DNA of 64,000 nt from NCBI RefSeq assembly GCF_014647515.1, contig NZ_BMPI01000023.1, forward strand, positions 88,517 to 152,516, in the 5' to 3' direction. Below are positions 23,257 to 30,661 of the stretch, piece after piece. The DNA comes from Dactylosporangium sucinum (GTDB lineage Bacteria; Actinomycetota; Actinomycetes; Mycobacteriales; Micromonosporaceae). The position numbers were made by a program, and so were the translations under genes. How positions within the stretch are numbered: position 1 is the first letter of the stretch; every line of letters begins with the position of its first letter. Under the pieces are notes generated by a model. The model worked only from the letters and a program-made list of their open reading frames with translations. It was not told the origin of the DNA and searched no databases.

Positions 23257-24347
23257 GACCTTCCCTTCGGCAGTCCCAGTGCGCGTTCGGCGATGATGGT
23301 GCGCTGGATCTCCGACGTGCCACCGTAGATCGTGGCGCCGAGCGAGTCGAGGCGCTCGTCGAAGTACGCCGGGTCGTCGAACGCGGCCGGCCCGGCGACC
23401 TCCAGCGACAGCAGCGCGGCCCGCTGGACCGACTCGGAGCCGAGCAGCTTGAGGATCGTCCAGGCCTGCGACGGCACGTCGGCCCAGCGCTGGGCGGCCG
23501 TGCGCAGCCCGGTGAGGCGCAGGCTCTCGGTGTCGGCGAGCGCCCGGCCGAGCCGGACCAGCTGCGCCTCGGACAGCTCGCCGGCGTGCAGCGTCGGCGC
23601 CAGCGCGCGGTTCGCCTCCAGCCAGGTGTTCAGCCAGATCATGTCGCGCTCGTGCTCCAGGCTGGCCATGGCCACGCCCCAGCCGCCGTTGAGCAACCCG
23701 AGCAGCGCGTCCTCGGGCACCTTGACGTCGTCGAGGAACACCTCGCAGAACGACTCGATCGCCTCGCCCGCGGTGCGGATCGGCCGGACGGTCACGCCCG
23801 GGCTGCGCATGTCGAGCACCAGGCACGAGATGCCGCGGTGCGGCCGGGCCTCCGGGTCGGTCCGCACGTACAGCGTGCACCAGCGGGCCTCGTCGCCCTG
23901 GGTGGTCCACACCTTCTGGCCGTTGACCGTGAACACGCCGTCGGCGAGGACGGCGCTCGTGCGCATCGACGCGAGGTCCGAGCCGGCGCCGGGCTCGGAC
24001 ATGCCCAGCGCCCACACCTCGTCGCCGCGCGCGGCCGGCCGCAGCAGCCGCGCCTGCTGGGCCGGGGTGCCGAACGCGCGGATCGCCGGGGCCGCGACCC
24101 CCGCGCCCTGGATGTTCAGCAGGCGTGGCACGCGGCGGCGGGCGCCGGTCAGCCGCACGGCGAGCGCCTCGGGCCCGGACAGCTCGCGCCCGCCCTCGTC
24201 GCGCCCCCACTCGGGGATGAGCCACCCGGCGTCGAACGCGGCGGCCTGATAGTTCCTGCGCAGTTCGAGATCCCGGCGGTACCGCTGGTACTCCGCCTCG
24301 TAGTCGGCCGGCAGCACCTCGTCGAGAAAGTCGTCGAACGCCGTCAT
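23253..24347 (-). CDS. Acyl-CoA dehydrogenase, long subunit
   Basis: 364 aa flavoprotein. FAD/substrate-binding motifs include GMSEPGAGSDLASMRTSAVL and TVNGQKVWTTQGDEARWCTL; the C-terminal motif is IYGGTSEIQRTIIAERALG. The medium-chain catalytic Glu position (YEGT) is glycine, as in many FadE-type enzymes that place the base elsewhere. ATG 24347 overlaps the stop of the short acyl-CoA dehydrogenase gene (ATGA). A long plus short pair resembles heterotetrameric actinobacterial dehydrogenases such as ChsE1-ChsE2 (known family); the substrate is unknown. Confidence 0.88.
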   Translation of the reverse strand: MTAFDDFLDEVLPADYEAEYQRYRRDLELRRNYQAAAFDAGWLIPEWGRDEGGRELSGPEALAVRLTGARRRVPRLLNIQGAGVAAPAIRAFGTPAQQARLLRPAARGDEVWALGMSEPGAGSDLASMRTSAVLADGVFTVNGQKVWTTQGDEARWCTLYVRTDPEARPHRGISCLVLDMRSPGVTVRPIRTAGEAIESFCEVFLDDVKVPEDALLGLLNGGWGVAMASLEHERDMIWLNTWLEANRALAPTLHAGELSEAQLVRLGRALADTESLRLTGLRTAAQRWADVPSQAWTILKLLGSESVQRAALLSLEVAGPAAFDDPAYFDERLDSLGATIYGGTSEIQRTIIAERALGLPKGRS

Positions 24348-25354
24348 CGGGCCTCCCGGGCAGCCGCCAGATACAGGTCGTCGGGTGTCCCCAGCAGCCC
24401 GGCCGTCTGGTGCGCGCGGCGCAGGAACAGGTGACAGTCCGCCTCGAAGGTGACCCCCATCGCGCCCATGAGCTGGGTGTACCGCGACGCGACCCGCACG
24501 GCGGCCTCCGCGGCCACCGCGTTGGCCAGCAGCGGCGACGCCTCGCCCAGCGCGGCGCCGTAGGTGAGGCTGCGGGCCCGCTCGACCTCCACGTACGCGT
24601 CGGCGAGCTGGTGCTTGACGGCCTGGAAGGCGCCGATCGGGTGCCCGAACTGCCGGCGGGCCTGCGCGTGAGCGACGGCCGCGTGGAGGGCGCCGGCCGC
24701 GGTACCGACGAGGTCGGCGCTCAGGCAGACCCGGCACTCGGCCAGGGCCGTGTCCAGCTCGACGGCGCGCTCGGCGAGGCAGGCGGCCCCGGTGAGCCGG
24801 TACGCCGGCAGCGGCCGGGAGGGATCGATCACCGTCGTCTCCTGGACGAGGTCGACCCCGTCGGCGCGCGGGTCGACGACCACGACCCAGGCACGCTCGT
24901 CCCCGGCGACGACCAGCGTCAGGGTGGCGGCGCCGAGCCCGCCGAGGACGTGGGCCCGCTCGACGCTGCACCGCCCGTCCGCGACGGTGCCGCGGGCGAG
25001 CGCGAACCCGGCGGGCGCGGCCCGGAACTCGGCCCGGTGCACCCCGGCGGCGAGCTGCGCGCGGGTGGCGAGCGCGGACGGCAGCAGCCCCGGCGTGAGG
25101 AGCGTGCGCCCGGCGGCCTCCAGCACGACGGCGAGGTCGATGAGGCGGCCGGCGCCGCCGAGGTCCTCGGGGACGGCAATGTCGGGGTACCCGCCGTCGA
25201 GCAGCACCTTCCAGCCGTCGTCGGGCGGTGCCGTCCCGGCGTCGATCGCGGTCCGTATCGCCTCCGGCCCGCGCAGCGCGGCGAAGTGCGCCCCGGCGGC
25301 CTCATCGAGGGCCCGCGCGTCGTCGTCCGGCGCGAGCAGCGTCCAGTCGGTCAT
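24344..25354 (-). CDS. Acyl-CoA dehydrogenase-like protein, short subunit
   Basis: 336 aa. Mid-protein the SEPGAGSD-type FAD loop is absent; the C-terminal helical domain is clear (RQFGHPIGAFQAVKHQLADA; YTQLMGAMGVTFEADCHLFL). This is the pattern of the partner subunit in heteromeric acyl-CoA dehydrogenases. It is the first gene of the operon, which continues through the long subunit, SDR and FadR genes, each coupled by overlap. ATG 25354 has GGAGGGAGG upstream and was preferred to a start at 25390. Confidence 0.85.
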   Translation of the reverse strand: MTDWTLLAPDDDARALDEAAGAHFAALRGPEAIRTAIDAGTAPPDDGWKVLLDGGYPDIAVPEDLGGAGRLIDLAVVLEAAGRTLLTPGLLPSALATRAQLAAGVHRAEFRAAPAGFALARGTVADGRCSVERAHVLGGLGAATLTLVVAGDERAWVVVVDPRADGVDLVQETTVIDPSRPLPAYRLTGAACLAERAVELDTALAECRVCLSADLVGTAAGALHAAVAHAQARRQFGHPIGAFQAVKHQLADAYVEVERARSLTYGAALGEASPLLANAVAAEAAVRVASRYTQLMGAMGVTFEADCHLFLRRAHQTAGLLGTPDDLYLAAAREAR

Positions 25355-25380
25355 GATGGCCAGGCGCCTCCCTCCAACCC

Positions 25381-25412
25381 GTGCAAGCACGCTATATCAT
25401 TTAGATGTTAAG
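25381..25412. promoter_or_regulatory. AT-rich divergent promoter region
   Basis: Between the acyl-CoA dehydrogenase operon and the sirtuin gene lies a short AT-rich tract (TATATCATTTAGATG) next to the small palindrome GTGCAAGCAC. It is the only AT-rich segment here and probably holds the minus-strand promoter. No FadR consensus (TGGTNNNACCA-like) is visible. Confidence 0.35.
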
Positions 25413-25453
25413 ACGCAACGACCCGCGAGCCGGACGGGTGCGGGCGTGCCAGA

Positions 25454-26257
25454 ATGCGGCGCATGGACGACGTGCGTTCCACCGCCGAGCTGCTCGCTCG
25501 CGCCCGGCGAGTTGTCGTGTTCACCGGGGCCGGGATGTCGGCCGAGTCCGGGGTGCCGACCTTCCGCGACGACCTGACCGGGCTGTGGGCGCGGTTCGAC
25601 GCCGAGCAGCTCGCCACCCCGGAGGCGTTCCACGCCGACCCCGACCTCGTCTGGGGCTGGTACGAGTGGCGGCGGGCCCGCGTGCGGCGGGCCGTGCCCA
25701 ACCCGGGGCACCTGGCCGTCGCCGCCATCGAGGCCCGGATCCCGCACACCGTCGTCATCACCCAGAACGTCGACGACCTGCACGAGCGGGCCGGGTCCCG
25801 GGAGCCGGTGCACCTGCACGGCAGCCTGTTCGCCCCGCGGTGCATCGGGGCGGCGCCGCACCCGGCCTCCGTCGGGGAGCCGGCGGACGATGACGGGGGC
25901 CGGATCCCGCCGCCCCGGTGCGCCGAGTGCGGGGCGCTCGTGCGGCCGGGCGTGGTGTGGTTCGGCGAGGCGCTGCCCGGGGACGCGCTCAGCGCGGCCG
26001 TCGACGCCGCCGCGCGCTGCGACGTGCTGCTGACCGTCGGCACGTCCGGGGTCGTGTACCCCGCCGCCGAGATCCCGCGGGTGGCCGCCCGCGCCGGGGC
26101 CGCGGTCGTCCAGGTCAACCCGGAGCCGACGCCGCTCGATGCCGTCTGCGCGGTCAACCTCCGCGGTACCGCCGCTCAGACGCTCCCGGCGCTGGTGTCG
26201 GCGGCCTGGGACGGCAGCCGCCAGACCAGCGGGACGCCCGTGTCGGCGCCGGAGTAG
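25454..26257 (+). CDS. Class III sirtuin, SIRT5/CobB-like NAD-dependent deacylase
   Basis: 267 aa. NAD-binding motifs are GAGMSAESGVPTFRD and TQNVDDLHERAGS, with the catalytic His122 in HLHGS. Y70 and R73 in WYEWRR match the Tyr-x-x-Arg pair that selects succinyl/malonyl-lysine in class III sirtuins. The zinc site looks incomplete: CAEC is present but the earlier pair shows a single Cys (APRCIG). It is divergent from the acyl-CoA dehydrogenase operon, a sensible place for an enzyme that removes CoA-derived acyl marks (inference). Its last 82 bp overlap the mutarotase gene. Confidence 0.88.
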   Translation: MRRMDDVRSTAELLARARRVVVFTGAGMSAESGVPTFRDDLTGLWARFDAEQLATPEAFHADPDLVWGWYEWRRARVRRAVPNPGHLAVAAIEARIPHTVVITQNVDDLHERAGSREPVHLHGSLFAPRCIGAAPHPASVGEPADDDGGRIPPPRCAECGALVRPGVVWFGEALPGDALSAAVDAAARCDVLLTVGTSGVVYPAAEIPRVAARAGAAVVQVNPEPTPLDAVCAVNLRGTAAQTLPALVSAAWDGSRQTSGTPVSAPE

Positions 26258-26520
26258 TCGTCCTCGACCTCCAGCAGCTCGGCCATCCGGGCCTGCCAGG
26301 GCACGTTCGCCGGGTGGTCGCGCAGCGCCGCCCGCATCGCCGCGTAGTCGTCGACGTCGACCAGGTGGAACAGGTCGCGCCCGGAGCGCCAGATGCGCCA
26401 GTCGCGCACGCCGGCCGCCCGCAGCGCCGCGTCGAGCTCGGGCGGGATGACGGCGTGCACGGCGTCGTACTCGGCCTCGCGGCCCGGCTTGAGCCGGGTG
26501 TGCAGCGCCACCTGCGGCAT
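26176..26520 (-). CDS. L-rhamnose mutarotase (RhaM/RhaU family)
   Basis: 114 aa single-domain protein. VALHTRLKPGREAEYDAVHA, VIPPELDAALRAAGVRDWRI and the conserved LFHLVDVDDYAAM match the L-rhamnose mutarotase family (former DUF718), which interconverts rhamnose anomers. The histidine near residue 22 (DAVHA) is the family catalytic His. No rhamnose catabolic genes are nearby, so the physiological sugar is open. It overlaps the sirtuin 3' end on the other strand and is followed upstream by a methyltransferase gene 21 bp away. Confidence 0.83.
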   Translation of the reverse strand: MPQVALHTRLKPGREAEYDAVHAVIPPELDAALRAAGVRDWRIWRSGRDLFHLVDVDDYAAMRAALRDHPANVPWQARMAELLEVEDDYSGADTGVPLVWRLPSQAADTSAGSV

Positions 26521-26541
26521 GCGATCGCCTCCCAGCGTGGG

Positions 26542-27162
26542 TCAGCGGCGCCGGGCCCGCAGCACCGCGTCGTGGATCGTAACCTCCCCGCCGTGCTCGG
26601 GATGCGCGACCGTCCGCGGCCGCGCATCGGCGGCCTGCACTTCCCAGGCGCCCGGGTCGAGCGCGGCGGCGAGCTCGTCGGCGGTGAAGAACAGCTCCGG
26701 CACGTCCGGCCGCGGCACGACACCGACGTCGGACGGGTGGTGGCCGGCGATGAGCAGCGTCCCGCCCGGCGCCACCGCCTCGGCCAGCCGCGCGAACAGC
26801 GGCTCCCGCAGCCCGGCCGGCACGTGGACGAACCCCGCGGTCACCAGGTCGTACCGCCCCGGCTCCGGCACCCACGACAGCACGTCGGCCCGCACCCAGG
26901 TGGCCTCGACCCCGGCCGCCCTCGCGTGCTCGGCCGCCCGCTCCAGCGCCGTGGGCGAGATGTCGGCCCCGGTGACCCGCCAGCCGCGGCGGGCGAGCCA
27001 GATCGCGTCGGCGCCCTCACCGCAGCCGACGTCGAGCGCCGCGCCGGGCTCGAGGCCCGCGACGTCGCTGACCAGGTGCGCGTTGGGCCGCCCGCTCCAC
27101 AGCGCGCCGCGGCTGCGGTACCGCTGCTCCCAGTAGTCCTCGGTGAACATCTCGATCGTCAT
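26542..27162 (-). CDS. Class I SAM-dependent methyltransferase
   Basis: 206 aa. The N-terminus YWEQRYRSRGALWSGRPNAHL and motif I ALDVGCGEGADAIWLARRGW match the small Methyltransf_25/TehB-like group; motif II/post I includes GADISPTALERAAEHARAAG. The HHPSDVG segment after LIAGH is typical of this group in actinobacteria. ATG 27162 was chosen over an upstream start because it gives a normal N-terminus. It is probably cotranscribed with the mutarotase; the methyl acceptor is unknown. Confidence 0.83.
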   Translation of the reverse strand: MTIEMFTEDYWEQRYRSRGALWSGRPNAHLVSDVAGLEPGAALDVGCGEGADAIWLARRGWRVTGADISPTALERAAEHARAAGVEATWVRADVLSWVPEPGRYDLVTAGFVHVPAGLREPLFARLAEAVAPGGTLLIAGHHPSDVGVVPRPDVPELFFTADELAAALDPGAWEVQAADARPRTVAHPEHGGEVTIHDAVLRARRR

Positions 27163-27310
27163 GCGGTTGAATCTGCCCCGCGCCCGGCCGGCTCGGCGAG
27201 TTTTGTTGCCGGTTCGGCGAACCACGGCTCGCCTCCGCGTCCTGCACCTCGGCCCACCGCTCGCCACAGATCCCCTGGGCGGACTGACACGCGCCAGGCA
27301 TCATGCTGCT

Positions 27311-29314
27311 ATGCGCGTATCGAGGACGGCCCGGCTGGCGTGGGCCGTCGTCGTGCTCGCCGCGGCCGCCGGGGTGGTGTGGCTGGGCATCTACCTGCGG
27401 TCCCGTGGGCTGGAGCACGCCGGCACGATCGGCAGCGCCGCCGCGCTGGTGCTGATCGTCGCCGCCGGTGCGGGCCTGGTCCTGCGGGGCGGCGCCGCCG
27501 CCCCGCACCGCGACATGCTGCTCATGGACGACGACGGGCCGCCCCGGGTGCGCGACATCGATAGCGGTCGGCTCGGGGTGAAGCCGGCGATCAACGTCGA
27601 CGGCGCGCCGGCCGCCGCGGTGCCCTACATCGCCCGCGACGTCGACGCCGCCGTCGAGGCGGCGATCCGGGCCGGCGGCCTGGTCATCCTGCACGGCAGC
27701 TCGGCCTCCGGCAAGACCCGCGCGGCCGTGGAGGCCATCGCGAAGTTCCCGGACCGCACGCTGTGGATCCCGTCGAGCACCGAGGCGCTGGAGGCCCTCG
27801 CGGCGTCGCGCGAGACCCCGCGAGACGCGGTCGTCTGGCTCGACGACATCGACCAGTTCCTCTACGGAAACGCCCTCACGCTGCAGGTGATCGACGCGCT
27901 GTGCCCGCGGGGCCGCACCGACGTAGCGATCGTCGGCACCATTCGCGACGAGGAGCTGGTCCACTTCGACGCGGCGCTCGCCTCGGACGCGACCCGGCGG
28001 CAGACCGTGCAGCACCCCGCGTCCCGCGTGCTCCTGCAGGCCCGGGCGCTGCTCGTCCCGGACCGGCTCAGCCCCGACGAGCAGCGGCGCGCCGAGGAGC
28101 TGCGCACCGACCCGCGGATCGACCTGGCGATCCGGGACTCGGGCGGCTCGCTCATCGAGTACCTCGCCGCCGGGCCGCAGCTGCTGCGCCGGTGGACCAG
28201 CGGCGCGGCCACCCCCGCCGGGCGCGTCGGCAGCGCCATCGTCTCGGCCGCCGTCGACTACCTGCGCGCCGGCTACCGCCGCCCGGTCACCGACCACCAG
28301 CTGCACCAGATGTACCCGCACTACCTCCGGGAGGGCCTCCGCGACCACCCGGACCGGCCGACCTTCGAGGAGGGCCTGCGCTGGGCGCGCGAGCCGATCT
28401 ACAACGCGTCCGCCTGCCTGATCGCCCGGCAGGACGGCTACACACCGCACGACTACCTGCTGGACCGCGTCGACCGGTCGACGCCGGTCCCCGCCGTGAT
28501 CTGGGAGGCGGTGCTGCGCGAGACCCCGGTCCGGGGGCTGTTCGACGTCGGTGTCGCCGCGTTCGCGGCCGGCAAGACGGACGTCGCCTCGCGGGCGTTC
28601 CTGCGCACCGTGCCCGACTCCCTGACGGTGACGTCGACGCTCAACCTGGGGTACATCGAGAACATCGCCGGGCAGATGTTCCAGACCGTGTCGGCGGCCG
28701 AGGCCGAGCTCTGGCTGGGCCGCGCGGTCAAGGCGGGCGACCCGGAGGCCCTCTACGAGATGGGCTGCCGCGAGTTCCGGGCCGGCAACCATCCGGGCGC
28801 GGCGGAGTGGTTCGGGAAGGCCGCCGCCGAGCGTAACGCGGCCGCCTGGCACGGCCTCGGCGCGGTGAAGCTGCGCACCGGCGAGCCGGAGGCGGCGGAG
28901 CAGCTGTGGCGCACCGCGGCCGGCCTGAAGAACGCGAGCGCGATGTACAACCTGGGTGTGCTGCTGCGCGACCGCGACGAGACCGGCGAGGCGGTGGGGC
29001 TGTGGAAGGACGCCGCACGCGCCGGCTTCCCGCCGGCGATGCACGCGCTCGCGGTCGAGCTCCACGCGGCGGGCGAGCCGGACGAGGCGGCCCGCTGGTG
29101 GCGGCGCGCGGCGCTCAGCCGGTTTCCCGCCGGGCAGTACAACGCCGGGGTTCTGGCCGCGCGGAAGGACGACCTCGCCGCGGCCGAGCGCTGGTGGAAG
29201 CTGGCCGCGGCGGCCGGCCACCCGTCCGCGACCGCCGCCCTGGCGTGGCTCAGCGACCGCCGGTCGTCCACGGGCGGAGCTTGTCCGGGTTCCGGATCGC
29301 CCACAGGTGGGTGA
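27311..29314 (+). CDS. Membrane-anchored P-loop ATPase with Sel1/TPR repeats
   Basis: 667 aa. Two N-terminal membrane helices (~residues 8-28 and 38-60) precede a cytoplasmic P-loop domain: Walker A HGSSASGKTRAAVEAI (~145) and Walker B VVWLDDIDQFL (~190), then a helical lid region. The last ~230 residues are Sel1/TPR-type repeats (LGRAVKAGDPEALYEMGCRE; AWHGLGAVKLRTGEPEAAEQ; NASAMYNLGVLLRDRDETGE). The layout resembles STAND-like sensor ATPases tethered to the membrane. The ligand and output are unknown. The 3' end overlaps the ECF41 sigma gene. Confidence 0.8.
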   Translation: MRVSRTARLAWAVVVLAAAAGVVWLGIYLRSRGLEHAGTIGSAAALVLIVAAGAGLVLRGGAAAPHRDMLLMDDDGPPRVRDIDSGRLGVKPAINVDGAPAAAVPYIARDVDAAVEAAIRAGGLVILHGSSASGKTRAAVEAIAKFPDRTLWIPSSTEALEALAASRETPRDAVVWLDDIDQFLYGNALTLQVIDALCPRGRTDVAIVGTIRDEELVHFDAALASDATRRQTVQHPASRVLLQARALLVPDRLSPDEQRRAEELRTDPRIDLAIRDSGGSLIEYLAAGPQLLRRWTSGAATPAGRVGSAIVSAAVDYLRAGYRRPVTDHQLHQMYPHYLREGLRDHPDRPTFEEGLRWAREPIYNASACLIARQDGYTPHDYLLDRVDRSTPVPAVIWEAVLRETPVRGLFDVGVAAFAAGKTDVASRAFLRTVPDSLTVTSTLNLGYIENIAGQMFQTVSAAEAELWLGRAVKAGDPEALYEMGCREFRAGNHPGAAEWFGKAAAERNAAAWHGLGAVKLRTGEPEAAEQLWRTAAGLKNASAMYNLGVLLRDRDETGEAVGLWKDAARAGFPPAMHALAVELHAAGEPDEAARWWRRAALSRFPAGQYNAGVLAARKDDLAAAERWWKLAAAAGHPSATAALAWLSDRRSSTGGACPGSGSPTGG

Positions 29315-30119
29315 TGCGGCCGTCGGTGACGTCGAACGCCAGGACCGTCACCGTGACGTCGCCGTCCAGCATCACCAGGCCCGGCTGGCCGTTGACCGTG
29401 CGCTCCACGATCCGCAGGTCCGGGGCCTTGCGGCGGACCGCCACGAAGCCGGCCGCGACGCCCGCGGCGCCGTGGACCGGGTGCAGCTCGGCCTGGGCCC
29501 GGCCGCCGCCGTCCGCGACCGCGGTCACGTCCGGGTCCAGCAGCTCGACCAGCGCGTCGATGTCCTGCGCCTCCCACGCCGCCTTGAAGTCGCGGACGAT
29601 GCCGGACCGGCGGGCCGCCGGGGCCGGTGGCCGGGCCGCGCCGAGCCGGCGGCGGGCCGACGACGCGAGCTGGCGGCAGGCGGCGGGCGTGCGGCCGACG
29701 ATCGCGGCGACGTCGGCGAACGGGTAGCGGAACACGTCGTGCAGCACGAACGCGACCCGCTCGGCCGGGGTCATCGACTCGAGCACGACGAGGAAGGCCA
29801 TGCTCACCGACTCGTCGAGGGTGACCCGGTCGGCCGGGTCGCCGGCGAACAGGTCGGCGCCGGGAGGCACCGGCTCGGGGATCCATTCGCCCACGTACCG
29901 CTCCCGCCGGGCGCGGGCCGAACCCAGCAGGTCGAGGCAGATCCGGCTGGTGACCGTCGACAGCCAGGCGCCCGGCGACTCGATGGACTCGCGCTGGGCC
30001 GGACTCAGGCCGTACCAGCGGGCGAACGCCTCCTGCACCACGTCCTCGGCGTCGGCGAGCGAGCCGAGCAGCCGGTACGCGAGGCCGAGCAGCTGCGGCC
30101 GCTCGTCCATGATCGTCAT
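29250..30119 (-). CDS. ECF41-family sigma factor with C-terminal SnoaL-like domain
   Basis: 289 aa. Regions 2 and 4 are LLGLAYRLLGSLADAEDVVQ and MTPAERVAFVLHDVFRYPFADVAAIVGRT. The C-terminal NTF2-like domain carries the ECF41 hallmark motifs DGGG (AVADGGGRAQA) and NPDKL. ECF41 factors are known to be self-controlled by this domain rather than by an anti-sigma factor. ATG 30119 is the likeliest start because it gives the typical N-terminus; ATG 30131 is possible. A 60-bp palindrome lies directly upstream, between it and the divergent NTF2-like gene. Confidence 0.88.
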   Translation of the reverse strand: MTIMDERPQLLGLAYRLLGSLADAEDVVQEAFARWYGLSPAQRESIESPGAWLSTVTSRICLDLLGSARARRERYVGEWIPEPVPPGADLFAGDPADRVTLDESVSMAFLVVLESMTPAERVAFVLHDVFRYPFADVAAIVGRTPAACRQLASSARRRLGAARPPAPAARRSGIVRDFKAAWEAQDIDALVELLDPDVTAVADGGGRAQAELHPVHGAAGVAAGFVAVRRKAPDLRIVERTVNGQPGLVMLDGDVTVTVLAFDVTDGRITHLWAIRNPDKLRPWTTGGR

Positions 30120-30137
30120 GACACCACGCATACCCTC

Positions 30138-30197
30138 TCCGACGAGGTACCGCACCGGAATGTCAGGCCTGACGTTCCGGTGCGGTACCTCGTCGGA
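30138..30197. promoter_or_regulatory. 60-bp near-perfect palindrome in a divergent promoter
   Basis: Perfect 23-nt arms (30138-30160 and 30175-30197; arm motif GACGAGGTACCGCACCGGAA) surround a centre that is itself the 12-bp palindrome GTCAGGCCTGAC. Only one base pair of the whole 60 bp (30161/30174, T opposite G) breaks symmetry. It lies 18 bp from the ECF41 ATG on one side and 5 bp from the NTF2-like ATG on the other. It may be a symmetric ECF41-dependent promoter, a large operator, or a cruciform-forming element. Confidence 0.85.
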
Positions 30198-30202
30198 CGG
30201 GC

Positions 30203-30649
30203 ATGGACACCGGACAGTTGCAGGCCCTCGCCGACCGCGTCGAGATCGAGGCGCTGCGCGGCGAGTTCACCGACGCCGGGATGCAGCGCGACTGGGACCG
30301 CCTCGCGGCCCTGTTCACGCAGGACGCCGTCTGGCGCATCCCCGCCGCCGGCGTCGAGCTCACCGGCCGCGACGCCATCCGCGCCGGGGTCGAACGACTC
30401 CGGACACTGTGGGAGTTCTTCGTCCAGAACGTCCACCCGGGCACCATCCAGCTCGCCGGCGACACGGCGACCGGCCGCGCGTACGTGGCCGAGTTCGGCC
30501 GCTTCCGCGACGGTACCTCGCACCTGAACTACGCCCTGTACCACGACCGCTACACCCGCACCCCGGACGGCTGGCGCTTCGCCGAGCGGACCTACGAGGT
30601 CCGCTACACCGACGACAGCCCCCTGAACGGGGCCCCGCCCGGCGCCTGA
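30203..30649 (+). CDS. NTF2/SnoaL-like protein
   Basis: 148 aa single-domain protein (ADRVEIEALRGEFTDAGMQR; LAALFTQDAVWRIPAAGVEL; LNYALYHDRYTRTPDGWRFA). This cone fold is used by small isomerases, cyclases and ligand-binding proteins; the catalytic residues cannot be assigned. It is divergent from the ECF41 gene over the 60-bp palindrome and is the prime candidate for that sigma factor's target, since ECF41 factors commonly regulate an adjacent small enzyme gene (often COE-type) (known); here the partner is NTF2-like instead (observation). Confidence 0.78.
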   Translation: MDTGQLQALADRVEIEALRGEFTDAGMQRDWDRLAALFTQDAVWRIPAAGVELTGRDAIRAGVERLRTLWEFFVQNVHPGTIQLAGDTATGRAYVAEFGRFRDGTSHLNYALYHDRYTRTPDGWRFAERTYEVRYTDDSPLNGAPPGA

Positions 30650-30661
30650 GCATGGCAGGCT

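Noticed and set aside
26176..26257. An error in the sirtuin or mutarotase end because they overlap by 82 bp
   Set aside because: Both reading frames stay protein-like to their stop codons, and convergent overlaps of this size recur in this window (19724-19810, 29250-29314, 33121-33188).
30131..30230. Genes starting inside the 60-bp palindrome (MRYLVG... on both strands)
   Set aside because: The identical start on both strands is a by-product of the palindrome; the downstream starts at 30119 and 30203 fit the protein families better.
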